From positions 59,484,917 through 59,548,916 of the forward strand of contig CM059198.1 in the NCBI GenBank assembly GCA_030323885.1: a stretch of 64,000 nucleotides of DNA, read 5' to 3'. Below the pieces are notes generated by a model. It searched no databases, was not told the DNA's origin, and worked only from the letters and a program-made list of their open reading frames with translations. Origin of the DNA: Branchipolynoe longqiensis (taxonomy: Eukaryota; Annelida; Polychaeta; Phyllodocida; Polynoidae). A program made the position numbers and the translations under genes. Shown piece by piece: positions 11,940-22,867 of the stretch (position 1 is its first letter; each line of letters begins with the position of its first letter).

Positions 11940-12065
11940 CATACACAGGGTAGGTTCAACAACCATACAAGGGATAGCTTCTGCAGGTTCCAGGTCAGAT
12001 CACCCAGTGCCATGGTGGGTGTGATGAAAATGGGAAATTTACATAAGAAACCTAGAGTATCCTTC
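11940..12065 (-). mobile_element. SINE-3 fragment
   Basis: Contains the family words CACAGGGTAGGTTCAACAAC and GGGTGTGATGAAAATGGGAA. It is broken off by the SINE-1 copy that follows. Confidence 0.65.
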
Positions 12066-12077
12066 GAACCCATACAG

Positions 12078-12277
12078 CTTGGCCGAATGAGTTAGAGCGT
12101 CCGTCTCCCGTGCTGGTAGTGGGTTCGAGTCCTGGTCGAGTCAAACCATCGATATTTGTCGCTTCCTAGCCAGATGATCGGCATTACTAGGATAGGGCAA
12201 GGAGCAGTGGAATGAGGAAGACCAGTCGTCTGCAATTGAAATTTCCCCTGCTTAAACAACTAAGGTACAAAAAAAAA
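12078..12277 (+). mobile_element. SINE-1, short-tail form (A)
   Basis: TTGGCCGAATGAGTTAGAGC head, GTGGGTTCGAGTCCTGGTCG B-box region, and the usual ATTTCCCCTGCTTAAACAAC tail with a terminal A run. Confidence 0.85.
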
Positions 12278-12354
12278 CCCTCTTGGATTCCGGTCTAGTG
12301 TCCTAACCCTTACACCACATAGGCTGCTTGATGTCAGCACCCTATCCACGCACC

Positions 12355-12657
12355 GGGTGCGGTGGCCGAATCGGTAGAGTGTGGGGGTTGCATGTGGAAG
12401 GTCGGGAGTTCAGTTCCCGGTCGAGTTAAATCAATGTCATAAAATGGATACTTGTTGCTTCCTAGCCTGGCACTAAGCATTAATAGGATAGGAAAAGTCT
12501 CAGTGTCAGGATAATGTGGGGTATTGGGTCATGTGCTGGTGGCCTGATTTCCCAGTGGGGCAGTACTATAAAGTGGCCATGAGTGTGCACTGTCACAAGT
12601 CAGTATCCGTCCTGATATGACCTTAGATGTTGCCATGATGTAAAACTCCAACAGCCA
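12355..12657 (+). mobile_element. SINE-1, long-tail form (B)
   Basis: GTGGCCGAATCGGTAGAGTG head. The body runs through CAGTGTCAGGATAATGTGGG and CTGATATGACCTTAGATGTT, ending TGTAAAACTCCAACAGCC. This head differs in its variable loop from the A copies. Confidence 0.85.
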
Positions 12658-12663
12658 ATCAAC

Positions 12664-12745
12664 TGTATCAACACCCACACCCACACCCAACTGTCTATGT
12701 GGCTCTTTGCCTGAGAGGCCAAATGCAGACAACTACAATAATACA
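12664..12745 (-). mobile_element. SINE-3 end fragment next to the exon 18 donor
   Basis: CTGTCTATGTGGCTCTTTGC followed by CTGAGAGGCCAAATGCAGAC is the SINE-3 terminus. It stops about 10 bases from the exon 18 splice donor. Confidence 0.65.
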
Positions 12746-12755
12746 TAATGCCTAC

Positions 12756-12970
12756 CTCTCCTCTGGTTGCTTGTAGGAATTGGAGCTTGGTTGTTGGAAG
12801 ATGTTACTGGTTCCCGCGTCACCCTCCAGGTGGCTCCTGCCCGTGACGCCCGCTGGGTGGCCTGTGAGGGGGCCCTCTATGCCGTCGGGTGCATGCACAC
12901 ACCCCGACCTCATGTTAACGGGTGACTCGGCCAAGGCATGTTGGAACTGCTCCCTCAGCTCAAGATGTAC
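12756..12970 (-). CDS. AGBL2/3: AGBL2/3-like exon 18
   Basis: The acceptor is CTCTCAG before 12,970 and the donor is GAGGAGAG|GTAGGC after 12,756. The 215 nt start in phase 0 and leave two bases. The peptide starts VHLELREQFQHALAESPVN and ends NIFQQPSSNSYKQPEE. The middle is Gly/Pro/His-rich (GPLTGHPAGVTGRSHLEG). It looks like disordered tail with a short helix at the start. The GC level is well above the intron level. Confidence 0.75.
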
Positions 12971-13009
12971 CTGAGAGAAAACAATATTTGTTGTTTTGAT
13001 TTATTTTGG

Positions 13010-13350
13010 TTGTTTGGGTTTTTACATCTGGGCAACATCTAATGCCATATAAAGGATGAGTACCGACTTGTGACAGTGCACACCCATGGCGACGTTCTAA
13101 TAATGCTCCGCTGGGAGCCCAGGCCACAGGCAGCATGACCCAGAAGTCTATGGTGTCAGAGTTTTGGCAAGCGTGCCAAAACTAATTTTCCATGTTTGCA
13201 CTCAAAATATCTCAAAAGTTTACCATTTAAGCGACAAGTATCAATTTCTAAGTCATTTGTTTGACTCGACCAGGGTTCGAAGCCACGACCCCACGATCTA
13301 CCAACATGGGAGACGGACACTCTAAGTCATTCGGCCATCCCGTCTGGTGC
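13010..13350 (-). mobile_element. SINE-1 form B with its centre replaced by MITE-5 sequence
   Basis: 13,010-13,140 and 13,230-13,350 are SINE-1 (CATCTGGGCAACATCTAATG; CCAACATGGGAGACGGACAC). Between them 13,141-13,229 is a piece of the common MITE (GAGTTTTGGCAAGCGTGCC). The missing SINE section is about 110 bp. Confidence 0.75.
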
Positions 13351-13469
13351 AAATATTAAATGGATGCTGTGGAGGTAGAACAGGTACAACTGTAAGCCAC
13401 TAAATTACCCATGTTAGTGCTATCATGTTCTATTGCTTTCATTAATTTGACCAGAAATCCAAGACTGTG

Positions 13470-13805
13470 TTTGTTTGTTGTTTTACCTCCTAGCAACATC
13501 TAAGGTCATATCAGGACGGGTACCGACAAGTGACAATGCGCACTCATAGCGAATTTATAGTGCTGCCCTACTAGGAGACCAGGCCATCAGGAACCATGAC
13601 CTGATATCCCACTTAGTCACATTATCCTGACACTGAGCGAACCAGTCCTTCCGCTATCATAATAATGCCGAGCACCTGGCTAGGAAGCGACAAGTATAAA
13701 TGGTTAAGTCATTGGTTTGACTCGATCAGGGTTCGAACCCACGATGCTATGGTCTGCCAACATGGAAGACAGACGCTCTAATTCATTCGGCCATCCGGTC
13801 TGGTG
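13470..13805 (-). mobile_element. SINE-1, long-tail form (B)
   Basis: Complete in reverse: TTTTACCTCCTAGCAACATC tail, GATCAGGGTTCGAACCCACG B-box, and CATTCGGCCATCCGGTCTGG head. Confidence 0.88.
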
Positions 13806-14149
13806 CCCAAGACTGTCAATAACTGTCAACATAAACACAAGTGACAGCTGCTATGTACACGGGGAAGTGAAAATAAAATACCACCTGCCAATGACTATTG
13901 GTAGTAAGCACCAGTGACAGTGAGAGTGCAGTGCACTTTTATGGTCGGACAGAAACAATTGTTACAAAATTACCTGATGTGACCAACCATTTGTGTAAAA
14001 TCATTGATCACACAAAGCATACTATGCACACACAACAAGTAGCTTCTAGCTTCCATAAGAGCGGATTGTTTTTTTGTGTCTTCAAAAAACCCACCAAAAA
14101 TCCCAGCTTCTCCCGCATGTGAGTAAATGACCAGCTGATGACAGAAGAA

Positions 14150-14400
14150 TAAGCAAAACAAGCCAAGAAAATCCGAACAAAATAACATAGGCTACTAACC
14201 ATACCAACCAATTATCTATCTGCTACTGAAATGCAGACGATCAAATAACTTATCAGCAGCTACTGTGTGGTAAGATAACACCAACACTACAACTGGCCAG
14301 CATTGAAAACAAGCCTGGGTATCCGGGCTTATATGCTATGGACAGTATAAATACAGCCTCAATACAAAAAAAAATAAAAAAACAACAACAAAAAACCATA
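14150..14400. repeat. Dispersed repeat shared with 2,470-2,760
   Basis: Shares ATAACATAGGCTACTAACCA-like text, GCATTGAAAACAAGCCTGGG and the GTATAAATACAGCCTCAATA end with the copy at 2.5 kb. Confidence 0.5.
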
Positions 14401-14559
14401 ATTATTTTCTACTGGCCAAATTTAGCAATTTATTCTGAAAATATTCAAAGATGATTGGTTGATTGATTGTTGATAATGCCATATCAGAAGCTAGGGCCAT
14501 ATTTACTGCGAAAGATCAGTGGTATTTATTCTGTTAATTTTGTTAATCATATTTATGTG

Positions 14560-14930
14560 AGGTATAAAGTACTTATGCAAATATCATTTATCTATGTAAT
14601 TATCCTGCATATTATTATTATGTTATTGTCTTCTACTACTGCTCATGTAACCTACTTTTATATGCTCATTTGTACTTTGGGTTACTGGAGGCTGGGGTGC
14701 AAGCTGGACAGCGGGAGGTCTGCTCCCATGAATTTCCCCTAATTCACCTCCTGCCCTCCAGGTGGCTCCTCACCCCCCTACTATCTGCCCATTCCGCCGC
14801 CGATTTTGCTCAATAAAATGTAGCGGTAGGTCTTAAGGTCAACCCAGCATCTTAGGGTCCACCCAAATACTTCTGTCTTGTCTCCTATTTTGTTATGGAA
14901 GGAATTAATAATATCCCTAAATTGAAATTC
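14560..14930 (+). repeat. Dispersed repeat shared with 33,590-33,955
   Basis: Both copies start near GAGGTATAAAGTACTTATGC, contain TGCCCTCCAGGTGGCTCC-type text and TTCAATAAAATGTAGCGGTA, and end TTGTTATGGAAGGAATTAAT. The AATAAA before the end may be a retroelement poly(A) signal. Confidence 0.6.
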
Positions 14931-15199
14931 ATGAGAAACCCTCAAATCGTCAGGTTCGTGTCAAATAGGAGAACATATTATTGTCTTAGCTGCAAATTTG
15001 AAGTGATAAATTTGTGTCAAATGACAGCAAAATACAACTTACAGGAGGTGATCCAACCCAGTTGTTCTGAAGCACTCTAAAATTGGTTTCAAAGATGTGA
15101 ATTTCAAGAATATGCTGGTATTGCACAGGATCTAAAAGGAGAAGAAGGACATGAGGCTGCACCCTTGAAGGTCACAGTGAAGCGCGGGGGAGTGTGTGT

Positions 15200-15231
15200 G
15201 TTCATTTCGGTGTAAGGACACCGAAATGAAC
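15200..15231. repeat. Perfect 14-bp inverted repeat with 4-base loop
   Basis: GTTCATTTCGGTGT, loop AAGG, then its exact inverse, flanked by G-rich and C-rich runs that extend the pairing. Confidence 0.85.
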
Positions 15232-15284
15232 CCCCCCCCCCACAGCTTCACCGTGATCTATCATATATGACCAGTCTCTCAGAT

Positions 15285-16045
15285 GTGTTGTTGTTTTGTT
15301 GTTGTTGTTTTATTGATTTCATTGTTGTGTTGTTGGTGATTTGTTGTTTATTCTCTTATGTGTGGTTTGTCATTGTGTTGTAGTCTTGTTCTTTTGCTGT
15401 TTTTTGTTGTTTATTGTTGTTTTGTAATTGTCTTGTTGCCGTCTTGCTGTTGTTTACTTGTTGTTGTTGCTGTTTTGTAGCTGCTTTGTTGTGGGTTTTT
15501 TCTGTTGTCTTGTTGTTGTTTTGTAATTGTCTTGTTGCCGTCTTGCTGCTGTATTGTTGCTGTCTACTTGCTGTTGTTGTTGCTGTTTTTGTAGCTGTTT
15601 TGTAGTGTTTTCTTTTCTGTTTTGTTGTTGTCTTGTTGTTGTTTTCTACTTGTCTTGTTGCCATCTTGCTGCTGAATTGTTGCCTTTTACTTGCTGTTGT
15701 TATTGTTTTTGTACCTATTTTGTTGTGTTTTTTTTCTGTGTTATTGTCTTGCTGCTGTCTTGCTGCTGCTTTGTTGCTCTTTGGTCGCTGCTTTTGTTGC
15801 TGTTTCGTCAGTGTTTTTTCGACGTTTTGTTGCTGTTTGTTGTTGTCTTGCTGCTGTTTTGTTATTGTTTTGGTGTTGCTTTGTTCCTGTTTATATTTCT
15901 GTTTTTGTTGTTGTGTTGTTGCTGTTTTGTTGCTGTTTTGTTGTTGCTGTTTTGTTGCGGCTTTATTTCTGTTTTTGTTGCTGTTTTTGTTGTTTTGTTG
16001 TTGGTTTGTTGCGAATCTGTCGGTGTTGTATTGCCTTTTGTTCCC
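15285..16045. repeat. Degenerate TTGTTGCTG triplet-rich tract
   Basis: About 760 bp dominated by TTGTTGTTGCTGTTTTGTTG variants, with almost no A on the plus strand. Long open frames in several frames (Cys/Leu/Phe/Val-rich on plus; Gln/Asn/Lys/Thr-rich on minus) are a by-product of missing stop triplets. It sits directly downstream of exon 17 in the gene direction. Confidence 0.85.
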
Positions 16046-16086
16046 ACTTTTGTTAGTAGTTGTCTATTCTCAAGTGCAAACTGTAC

Positions 16087-16182
16087 CTTCAGATGTCCGG
16101 AGTTGGGTTTCTCACTCTGTACTCGGTGTGCCGGGAGGATGAGGGCATTCTGACCGCTGTCAAGGTCAAATTGCTGAAAGTC
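16087..16182 (-). CDS. AGBL2/3: AGBL2/3-like exon 17
   Basis: The acceptor is TTGCTCCGCAG before 16,182 and the donor is CTGAAG|GTACAG after 16,087. The 96 nt are 32 codons, phase 0 to 0. The peptide is DFQQFDLDSGQNALILPAHR followed by VQSEKPNSGHLK. No domain was recognised. The plus-strand open frame over it is a shadow. Good splice borders and phase fit exons 16 and 18. Confidence 0.72.
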
Positions 16183-16504
16183 CTGCGGAGCAAGGTCACA
16201 CTGTATACATCAACTATCAATAAGGGACAGCCTTACTTATTATTCATCCATTTGTCATATTGGTGTTAGTGCATTCAGAAGTTTGTTATTGAGAAAATTG
16301 GCTAGACTTGATCAAAGACCCTATAATACTAAAACAGCTCACTCCCTATCTCTCCCATGGTAATGTAAATTTCACAGTGCCACCTTGTGGTGGGTTTGAT
16401 CAGCCCAGCTGCTGGTTGGTGTTTCACATGTAAAAACATACAATTATATTATACATGATATAGGTAAGTATGAATACACATCAATATGAAATTGCTATGA
16501 ACAA

Positions 16505-16521
16505 ATACCCATCATCATCAG

Positions 16522-16553
<32 letters not shown>

Positions 16554-16555
16554 CA
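16505..16555. repeat. (ATC)n microsatellite
   Basis: Run of ATC triplets with one GCATC interruption. Confidence 0.9.
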
Positions 16556-16874
16556 CATCTTTGACATTCATATATACATTTATACATATAATATAGCACC
16601 TGTTTAACCAAGAGAATAGCGAGTGCACCAAGTGGTGGGTTTGATCATTTTGATTACACAGTATAGACTGAGGGCATAGTGCTCGGGCTTTACAGTGCTG
16701 CCACACTGGGATACCCTGTTGACATTACCATGGCCTTACGTTGCTCCAGCCAGGATGGCCGAATGGGTATCAGTGTCTTGGGTTTGAACACCCACAAAGT
16801 CAAAGCAATGACTTACAAAATTGATACCTGTCATATTTCATATGTTGGGCATTATTCCTACTAGGATAGGAAAG

Positions 16875-17220
16875 TTTGTTTGTTTGTTTGTTGTTGTTTT
16901 ACGTCCTAGCAAAATCTAAGGTCATCTCAGGACGGGTACCGACTTGTGACAGTGTGCATCCTGGCAACTTTATAGTGCTCTCTCACTGGGAAACCAGGCC
17001 GCCGGGACCATGACCTGGTATCCCACTCAGTCACATTATCCTGACACTGAGCATACCAGTCCTTGCCCTGTCCTAGTAATGCCGAGCGCCTGGCTAGGAA
17101 GTGACAAGCACCAATTTTCAAGTCATTGGTTTGACTCGACCATGGCCCGAACCCACGACCCCACGATCTACCAGCACGGGAGACGGACGCTCCAGCTCAT
17201 TCGGCCATCCCGTCTGGTCT
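16875..17220 (-). mobile_element. SINE-1, long-tail form (B)
   Basis: Complete in reverse, from GTTTTACGTCCTAGCAAAAT to CATTCGGCCATCCCGTCTGG, preceded by a (GTTT)n run at its tail. Confidence 0.9.
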
Positions 17221-17309
17221 CTCGGATAGGAAAGTAGATAGAGAGCAGGACAAATGGAGAAAACTTGGTTCAATGACCCTCAAGGTTAAGGGATTGATGG
17301 TTATGTCTG

Positions 17310-17595
17310 TTTGGGTTTCAGATCATATCAGGACGGGTACCGACTTGTGACAGGCCGCACTCATAGCCACTTTATAGATCAGGCCACTGGGATCATGACC
17401 CGATATCCCACTCAGTCACATTATCCTGATACTGATTTAACTAGACCATGCCTTATCCTAATAATGCCGAGCAATAGGTTAGGTAGCGATAAGTAGAACT
17501 TCTGTAAGTCATTGGTTTGATTCGGTCGGGTTTTCAAACTTCCATCCTTCCACACAGGAAACGTGCGCTCTACCGATTGGGCAACCGCGTCTGAT
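17310..17595 (-). mobile_element. SINE-1, long-tail form (B), diverged head
   Basis: TCATATCAGGACGGGTACCG tail through to CTACCGATTGGGCAACCGCG. The head differs from the main type (GCGGTTGCCCAATCGGTAGA on minus). Confidence 0.8.
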
Positions 17596-17714
17596 CTGAT
17601 GATGATGATGACTCAGCATGTAATGGTGCCAGACTAACCTATCCCGAATCACTAGGATACGAGCACACATATCCCATTCTATGTGTGATCTTTCAGTGAG
17701 GTTTTTTTTCTTCT

Positions 17715-18260
17715 AGTGGGTGGTTCGATTCCCTCTGCCCCCCATCTCTGCCAATTTGGATTTCCACCATTGTGTATAACTTATGCTAGGTACACACCTA
17801 CTGTTTTTCCGCACCCACCTACTGCATACGATCTAAAACTGCCCAAAAGTCGTGAGGTGTGCACTCCCCTAGCACACCTACCGATTGCGATTCGTGACTT
17901 TTTAGTGCTAAAAGCGCTTCCTTACGATTGCGATTCGCGATTCGAAAAATGAATCGGCCTGTTTTCAGTTTTAAGCGGGTCGGGTCGGGTCGCAAATTTT
18001 AGTGCGCGAGTCGTAAACGGTAGGTGTGTACCTAGCATTACAGCATCATCAAAGGCCAGTTGCTCTCATACCATGTCTATGTGGTGTGGGAGGTTGACAA
18101 TCCCTTGGGTCGGTAAAAGCTTAGGCTTGGGCTTTCTATCGACAAACTGTCTAATGGTGAAAACAAGTCTATTCAGACTTATCTATGATAGGCAGTATAA
18201 ATGTTCAAGAAAAAAAAAGAAGAGAAAGTACAGCTTTTATGGTTTAATAAAATGTTGATA
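17715..18260 (+). mobile_element. SINE-2 copy 2, split by a nested MITE
   Basis: 17,715-17,783 and 18,038-18,260 are the two halves of SINE-2, joined at TGTATAACTTA / TTACAGCATC. The element at 17,784-18,037 interrupts it. Confidence 0.88.
17784..18037. mobile_element. Nested 254-bp MITE with TTA target duplication
   Basis: Terminal inverted repeats of 23 bp with one mismatch begin TGCTAGGTACACACCTAC. TTA is present on both sides, and removing the element restores SINE-2 exactly. TTA duplications are typical of PIF/Harbinger elements; the class is inferred. Confidence 0.9.
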
Positions 18261-18550
18261 ATTTCCAGCGAACTTTACGTTTTGTAATACAATGTTGAAG
18301 CATGCTTTTTTCTTTTTTCGTGGTAGATGGAAGGAGAAGGGTCTACAAAAGCAGTACTCTCCGTTCTACCTTGAAAATGTTAGAAACTGTGGATGACCCC
18401 TAAGGAAATAATAATCAGTGTGCATATTGTGCAAACAGGATGTATTAATTTGATATGATGGGCTAAGTTAACTTAACAATTATTTGTTTAAACATCATTT
18501 TAACAATAATAGTGTTTACTATTCTATAGATAATCATAGATTATCCACTT

Positions 18551-19262
18551 AAAGTTGCATAGTCCGATGGTTTTGAGTTTCTCTCATTTCCTGAGATAAG
18601 TATATTAAATTGATCGTTATAATCAACCTTACTTAAAGTTGCATACTCCGATGGTTTTGAATTTCTGTATTTTTTCTGAGATAAATATATTAGATCGATC
18701 ACTAGTATCTACTTTACATTAGTTCAAAGTTACTTTTATTTTAAATGGTAAACTTTTTAGATATTTTGAGTGCAAACATGGAAAATTAGTTTTGGCAAGC
18801 TTGCCAAAACTCTGACACCATAGACTTCTGCAGTAACAGGTTCTGTTAAATTGACTCAGTATTGCCTTCTATGCTGAAACAAATGCTTAATAAGTGCATC
18901 AGTATCTAAGTTAGATATGTAAAATCAAATCTAGATAATTGGTTTGGTTTTGAAAATTTGATATTTCATCGGACTATTGCAGCTTTAAAGTTGAAGTAAC
19001 TTTAGTTTTAAATGATTAACTTGAGACATTTGAAGTGTAAATATTCAAAATAAGTTTTGGCAACCAGGCAAAAACTCTGATATCATAGGCTTCTGCAGTA
19101 ACAGGTTCTATTAGATTGACTCAGTATTTATTCCCTTCTAGGTGGCAACAAACACTTAATATAATAAGTGCATCAATATCTAAGATAGATATGAAAAGCC
19201 AAATCTAGGTAATATTTTGAGTTTTGAAAATTTGATGGTTCATCGGACTACGCAGCTTTAAA
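18551..19262. mobile_element. MITE-5, two to three overlapping copies
   Basis: TTAAAGTTGCATAGTCCGAT-type ends occur at 18,553 and 18,635, and inverse ends at about 18,985 and 19,262. Internal marks are TGGCAAGCTTGCCAAAAC and CTGCAGTAACAGGTTCT. Confidence 0.85.
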
Positions 19263-19365
19263 TACCATTAAAATAAGGTTTAATTATTCTGATTTTCTTC
19301 AGTATTATCATACAAATAGCAAAATTCGATTTTACCACACATATTACACTAACCCTCAAGGGGCT

Positions 19366-19987
19366 GTCACACTACGATGTATGGCCTTAGCGTATGCTGA
19401 CCTATGCAAATTTTGACCAACATGTCGGCATAGGTTACATATAGGTTGGGCATAGGTCGAATATGCTCGGCATAGGTCGGTGTAGGTCGAGCCGCTAACA
19501 AATTATTGTGCGTGTTCAAAATGTTCAACCTCTGCCGGCGTATGCCTCATACGTTTCTCATACGCTCGACGTACGCTCGGCATACATCGGCGTACATTAT
19601 GCACACGTTAGGGGTAGGTTGGAACACATTAGCCGTACATTGAACCGGCGCCCTCGGCATATCTCTAGCTTGTATAGAGTAGCCTAACGTGCCTCTAGCA
19701 TGTGCTGGCGTACCCCTAGCATATTGCGAGCGTATGGCGAGAGTATGCCCAGCGTGTTGGCTGTCGGTATAGCGGAAGTCACACTATGGCGTATGGCCTT
19801 AGGGTATGCCGACCTATGCAAATTTTGACCAACACTTTGGCATACGGCGTCATAGGCTACATATAGGTTGGGCATAGGTCGAGTATGCTCGGCATAGGTC
19901 GGCATATCTCGACCTATTTTTATTTTCAAATTATTTCGACACGTTATGCACACGCCGACACCATATGTCGTAGTGTGACAGGGCCTT
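19366..19987. mobile_element. CCCTGTCACACTACG-type inverted-repeat element
   Basis: Starts GGGGCTGTCACACTACGATG and ends TGTCGTAGTGTGACAGGGCC. The head section (GACCTATGCAAATTTTGACC) is repeated at about 19,415 and 19,810. The interior is many degenerate copies of a GGCATAGGTCG/GCGTATGCC motif. It ends about 38 bases from the exon 16 donor. Confidence 0.8.
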
Positions 19988-20024
19988 TAAGGGAACTTAA
20001 CTGAAGTGTAATATTACCACGTAC

Positions 20025-20126
20025 CTTTGGCTTATAAGGAATAAACTTCGAACTCACCCCAACGTAATACATTGCGTCCCGCTGCCTCTGTTCTTCATCT
20101 AGCCTCTTCTTCATCTCTTGCATCTT
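20025..20126 (-). CDS. AGBL2/3: AGBL2/3-like exon 16
   Basis: The acceptor is TTGCTGCAG before 20,126 and the donor is CCAAAG|GTACGT after 20,025. The 102 nt are 34 codons, phase 0 to 0. The peptide KMQEMKKRLDEEQRQRDAMY is a charged helix, likely coiled coil. VGVSSKFIPYKPK follows. Confidence 0.8.
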
Positions 20127-20669
20127 CTGCAGCAATAGATAACCTTTTATTCGAAAGTCTATTCATGTAATGATAACGATATCGAACAGGATATATGTTC
20201 AGTAATGAAATTATAGGAATATAAACAAGGAAATGTTCTTCGCTCAAATAATTCCATCCTGGCGATATATACACCTATATAAATAATACCAAATGGTGGT
20301 TAAGTTTTAGGGTCGTTCTGATCAGTACTCTTCTGTTAATTATCACTGCCAACGCACATCATCATACTCCACTGATGCTTTGCCATGAATATGTTGTTAA
20401 TAACATGTGTGTTGTGCCTACCACACACATTTCATATTGATTTTCATGGTTTTTACTAACTTTGATCACTTCGACCGATCAGAGTGGCATCGATTTTGAG
20501 TAGTTGCTAACTCTGTGATTAGATAGCGCTACCGACATGGTTTACCGCATAACGGTACAGATGGATTCCACCAGATGGTGGCACTATATTGAAACTGGAC
20601 CGTGGACAAGTCCAGAATATAGTAGAGCACATAGATATATAAACGGTCTCTGAATATAGTCAGATACCA

Positions 20670-20672
<3 letters not shown>

Positions 20673-20705
<33 letters not shown>

Positions 20706-20795
20706 GACAGTTCAACACAATATTGGTCCAGGGATTTATGCAGAGCCTAGCTTTAACCCATGCACAACATCGGTTAAAGCTAGTGTACAATCTAG

Positions 20796-20839
<44 letters not shown>

Positions 20840-20840
20840 C
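20673..20840. repeat. Two (AT)n microsatellites
   Basis: Runs at about 20,674-20,704 and 20,801-20,834. The sequence between them contains GGTTAAAGCTAGTGTACA, partly the inverse of GCCTAGCTTTAACCCATG nearby, so the region can fold. Confidence 0.85.
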
Positions 20841-22398
20841 TCTGTAATTCATTATGGGAATATAAACAAGGACACTACCTATCTTCAGTTCCCTATGTAA
20901 TAGTATAGCACTGTATCATATCTATCTGACTATGTGTAGTATGTCAAGGACCACACTGGCACCACCTGTGAGGGGCTCTAGGCACTGCATGCTGGCTGCG
21001 TCTGGCCGTTAACGCCTATAGGCCCTTTGGGACACTCAAATGTTATAGCGATGCATATATGATACGAAGCACACTAGGAATTATAATGACATGACGATGT
21101 CCAACTGCTCTATGCAGGGGACGGAATTAACTACCAATATCAACACCAGCTGGCAACATTTGTTCATACTGGTGCACCCTCTGTGTTTGTGAGTATTTGT
21201 GGGAGGCTTCCATTGAGACCGAATCCAATAGTACCTGTCTTCAGCTGTTCAGTGACGCATGTGATCAGGAAACCTGAGCTAAGATATTCACATCAAGTTG
21301 GGGTGAACGAAAGTTTACGTTAACCACCTCTAGAAAGAAAATCAGTTATGCCCAACTAGTAATACTTACCATACTAGTCTAAAATAGCTACCCCCGCCCC
21401 CCCCCCCCCACATGTTTAGGGGAGGAGGGGGTAAGTTGTGCCACAGGGTAAGTTATTCCACCCCCTCTCCAGGCTATCTGAGTGGATATGACTGAAAGAT
21501 GCTACCATTGATTGATTATTGTTAGCATACATTTCTTATTGATGTAGGGTACATGTGATTTTTCTAAAGAACAACAATTCTCTGTTGAAGAATATGAATT
21601 TTGATGTCTAAAGTCAATCTTAGGTCGACAGGTTTGTGAATGTCCTATGTACTCACTGGATAGAGTATCCTGCAATCTTATGTGCTGTGTGGTAACCAGA
21701 ATAGGTAGGTATTCAGTGGCGTAGCTAGACCTTTAACGATGTGTACTCCTAATTTCGGCAGGGGGTTTAGGGGGCCGCTTAAGCTTAAGCTGGCCGAATA
21801 TGAAATCATATCTAAGTAACCCCCCCTCTCTCTCTCTCTCGTTATCATTTTTTAATTTTATTTTTATTTGACAAAACGTTGTGGACGTTTTGGCGTACGC
21901 CTAGCTACGCCCCTGGTATTATTGTAATCTGTTGTTTTCACATAATCTATATCAGTAAAGATGCACTGTCCTCATTCTCTTATCTTGTTCATTACCCATC
22001 ATTCATACCGGTGCTTTGCTTAGTGTCTTGTACTTGTCTCTCTATATTGTTGTACCTTTGCTTAGTGTGTAGTGGCAATTGGTTTTGTCAGTGCTGACCC
22101 ACCAGTGTGTCAGCACTGACAACATGTTATTCAGAGGAATAAAACACTCGAACCAAAGAAACTCCAAAAACCTGTGAAGGCGCTGGTTCCAGGTGGCACT
22201 CTTTTATCTATATTGGTGTAGAGTTGCTGACCTGTAAGAGAATGCGAACCATACCAAACTGGCTGCAACTGCATTCTCTCCACTTTGTAATGTGTATTAA
22301 TCCACATGATTTCAATCAATCAATATGATACAGCTATAATAGGCCTTTGACCTGTTAGTCACCCTTAATTAATAGAAATCGAGACAGTTTTTCAGATG
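20841..22398. other. Intron, no gene recognised
   Basis: Mixed unique sequence, with C-runs at about 21,395-21,410 and a CT-run near 21,823-21,840. A plus-strand frame without an ATG at about 21,091-21,336 is open for roughly 80 codons but was not recognised. Confidence 0.4.
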
Positions 22399-22770
22399 TT
22401 GTGGATTGTAGCAACTGTCACTGGCTCCAAGATGTATGTAATGCTTGACCGGTTTGCATCTCGTCGGGACTTGGAACAGTTCACCGACTCTGCTGCTACG
22501 ACACTCTCCAGCAAGTCATTTCACAGGTCAACCACCCTAAAGCCGAAAAAGTTGTGTTGCAGGTCCAGTCTGAAGTACTGCTTCTTCAGTTTCAGGGAGT
22601 GTCCTCTGGTCCTGGTGTGGGAGTCTCTGATAAGGGGGATGACTGTCTTGTAGATACCGTGGAGATATTTGAATACTTCAATCATTTCCCCCCGGGCCTG
22701 ACTGTAGTACATGGATTTGATCAATTCTTCACTCCGAAAGTAGCAGGTTACAGAACATAGCTATGTAAGT
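22399..22770 (-). pseudogene. LINE (CR1/Jockey-type) reverse transcriptase 3' fragment, copy 2
   Basis: The minus strand reads QARGEMIEVFKYLHGIYKTV, then TRTRGHSLKLKKQYFRLDLQ and HNFFGFRVVDLWNDLLESVV. This is the conserved C-terminal block of CR1-like LINE reverse transcriptases. It is a different lineage from the copies at 8.5 and 52.2 kb. It is 5'-truncated. Confidence 0.8.
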
Positions 22771-22867
22771 AGTATGTTTAGATAATTCTTAGATTTGGAA
22801 TTGGGCTTCAAATTTCCATAACTCATCAACTTGACAGTTTTGTCTATAGAGTAGTTTAGAGGGGAGC

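Noticed and set aside
12780..12974. Plus-strand frame MELGCWKMLLVPASPSRW
   Set aside because: Antisense of exon 18, which has the correct acceptor, donor and phase.
15527..16153. Long plus-strand open frame rich in Cys, Leu, Phe and Val
   Set aside because: It is the translation of the TTGTTGCTG tract; stop triplets are missing because of composition. The real coding exon here is on the minus strand at 16,087-16,182.
20940..21030. GC-richer stretch as a minus-strand exon
   Set aside because: All three frames hit stops without a plausible donor.
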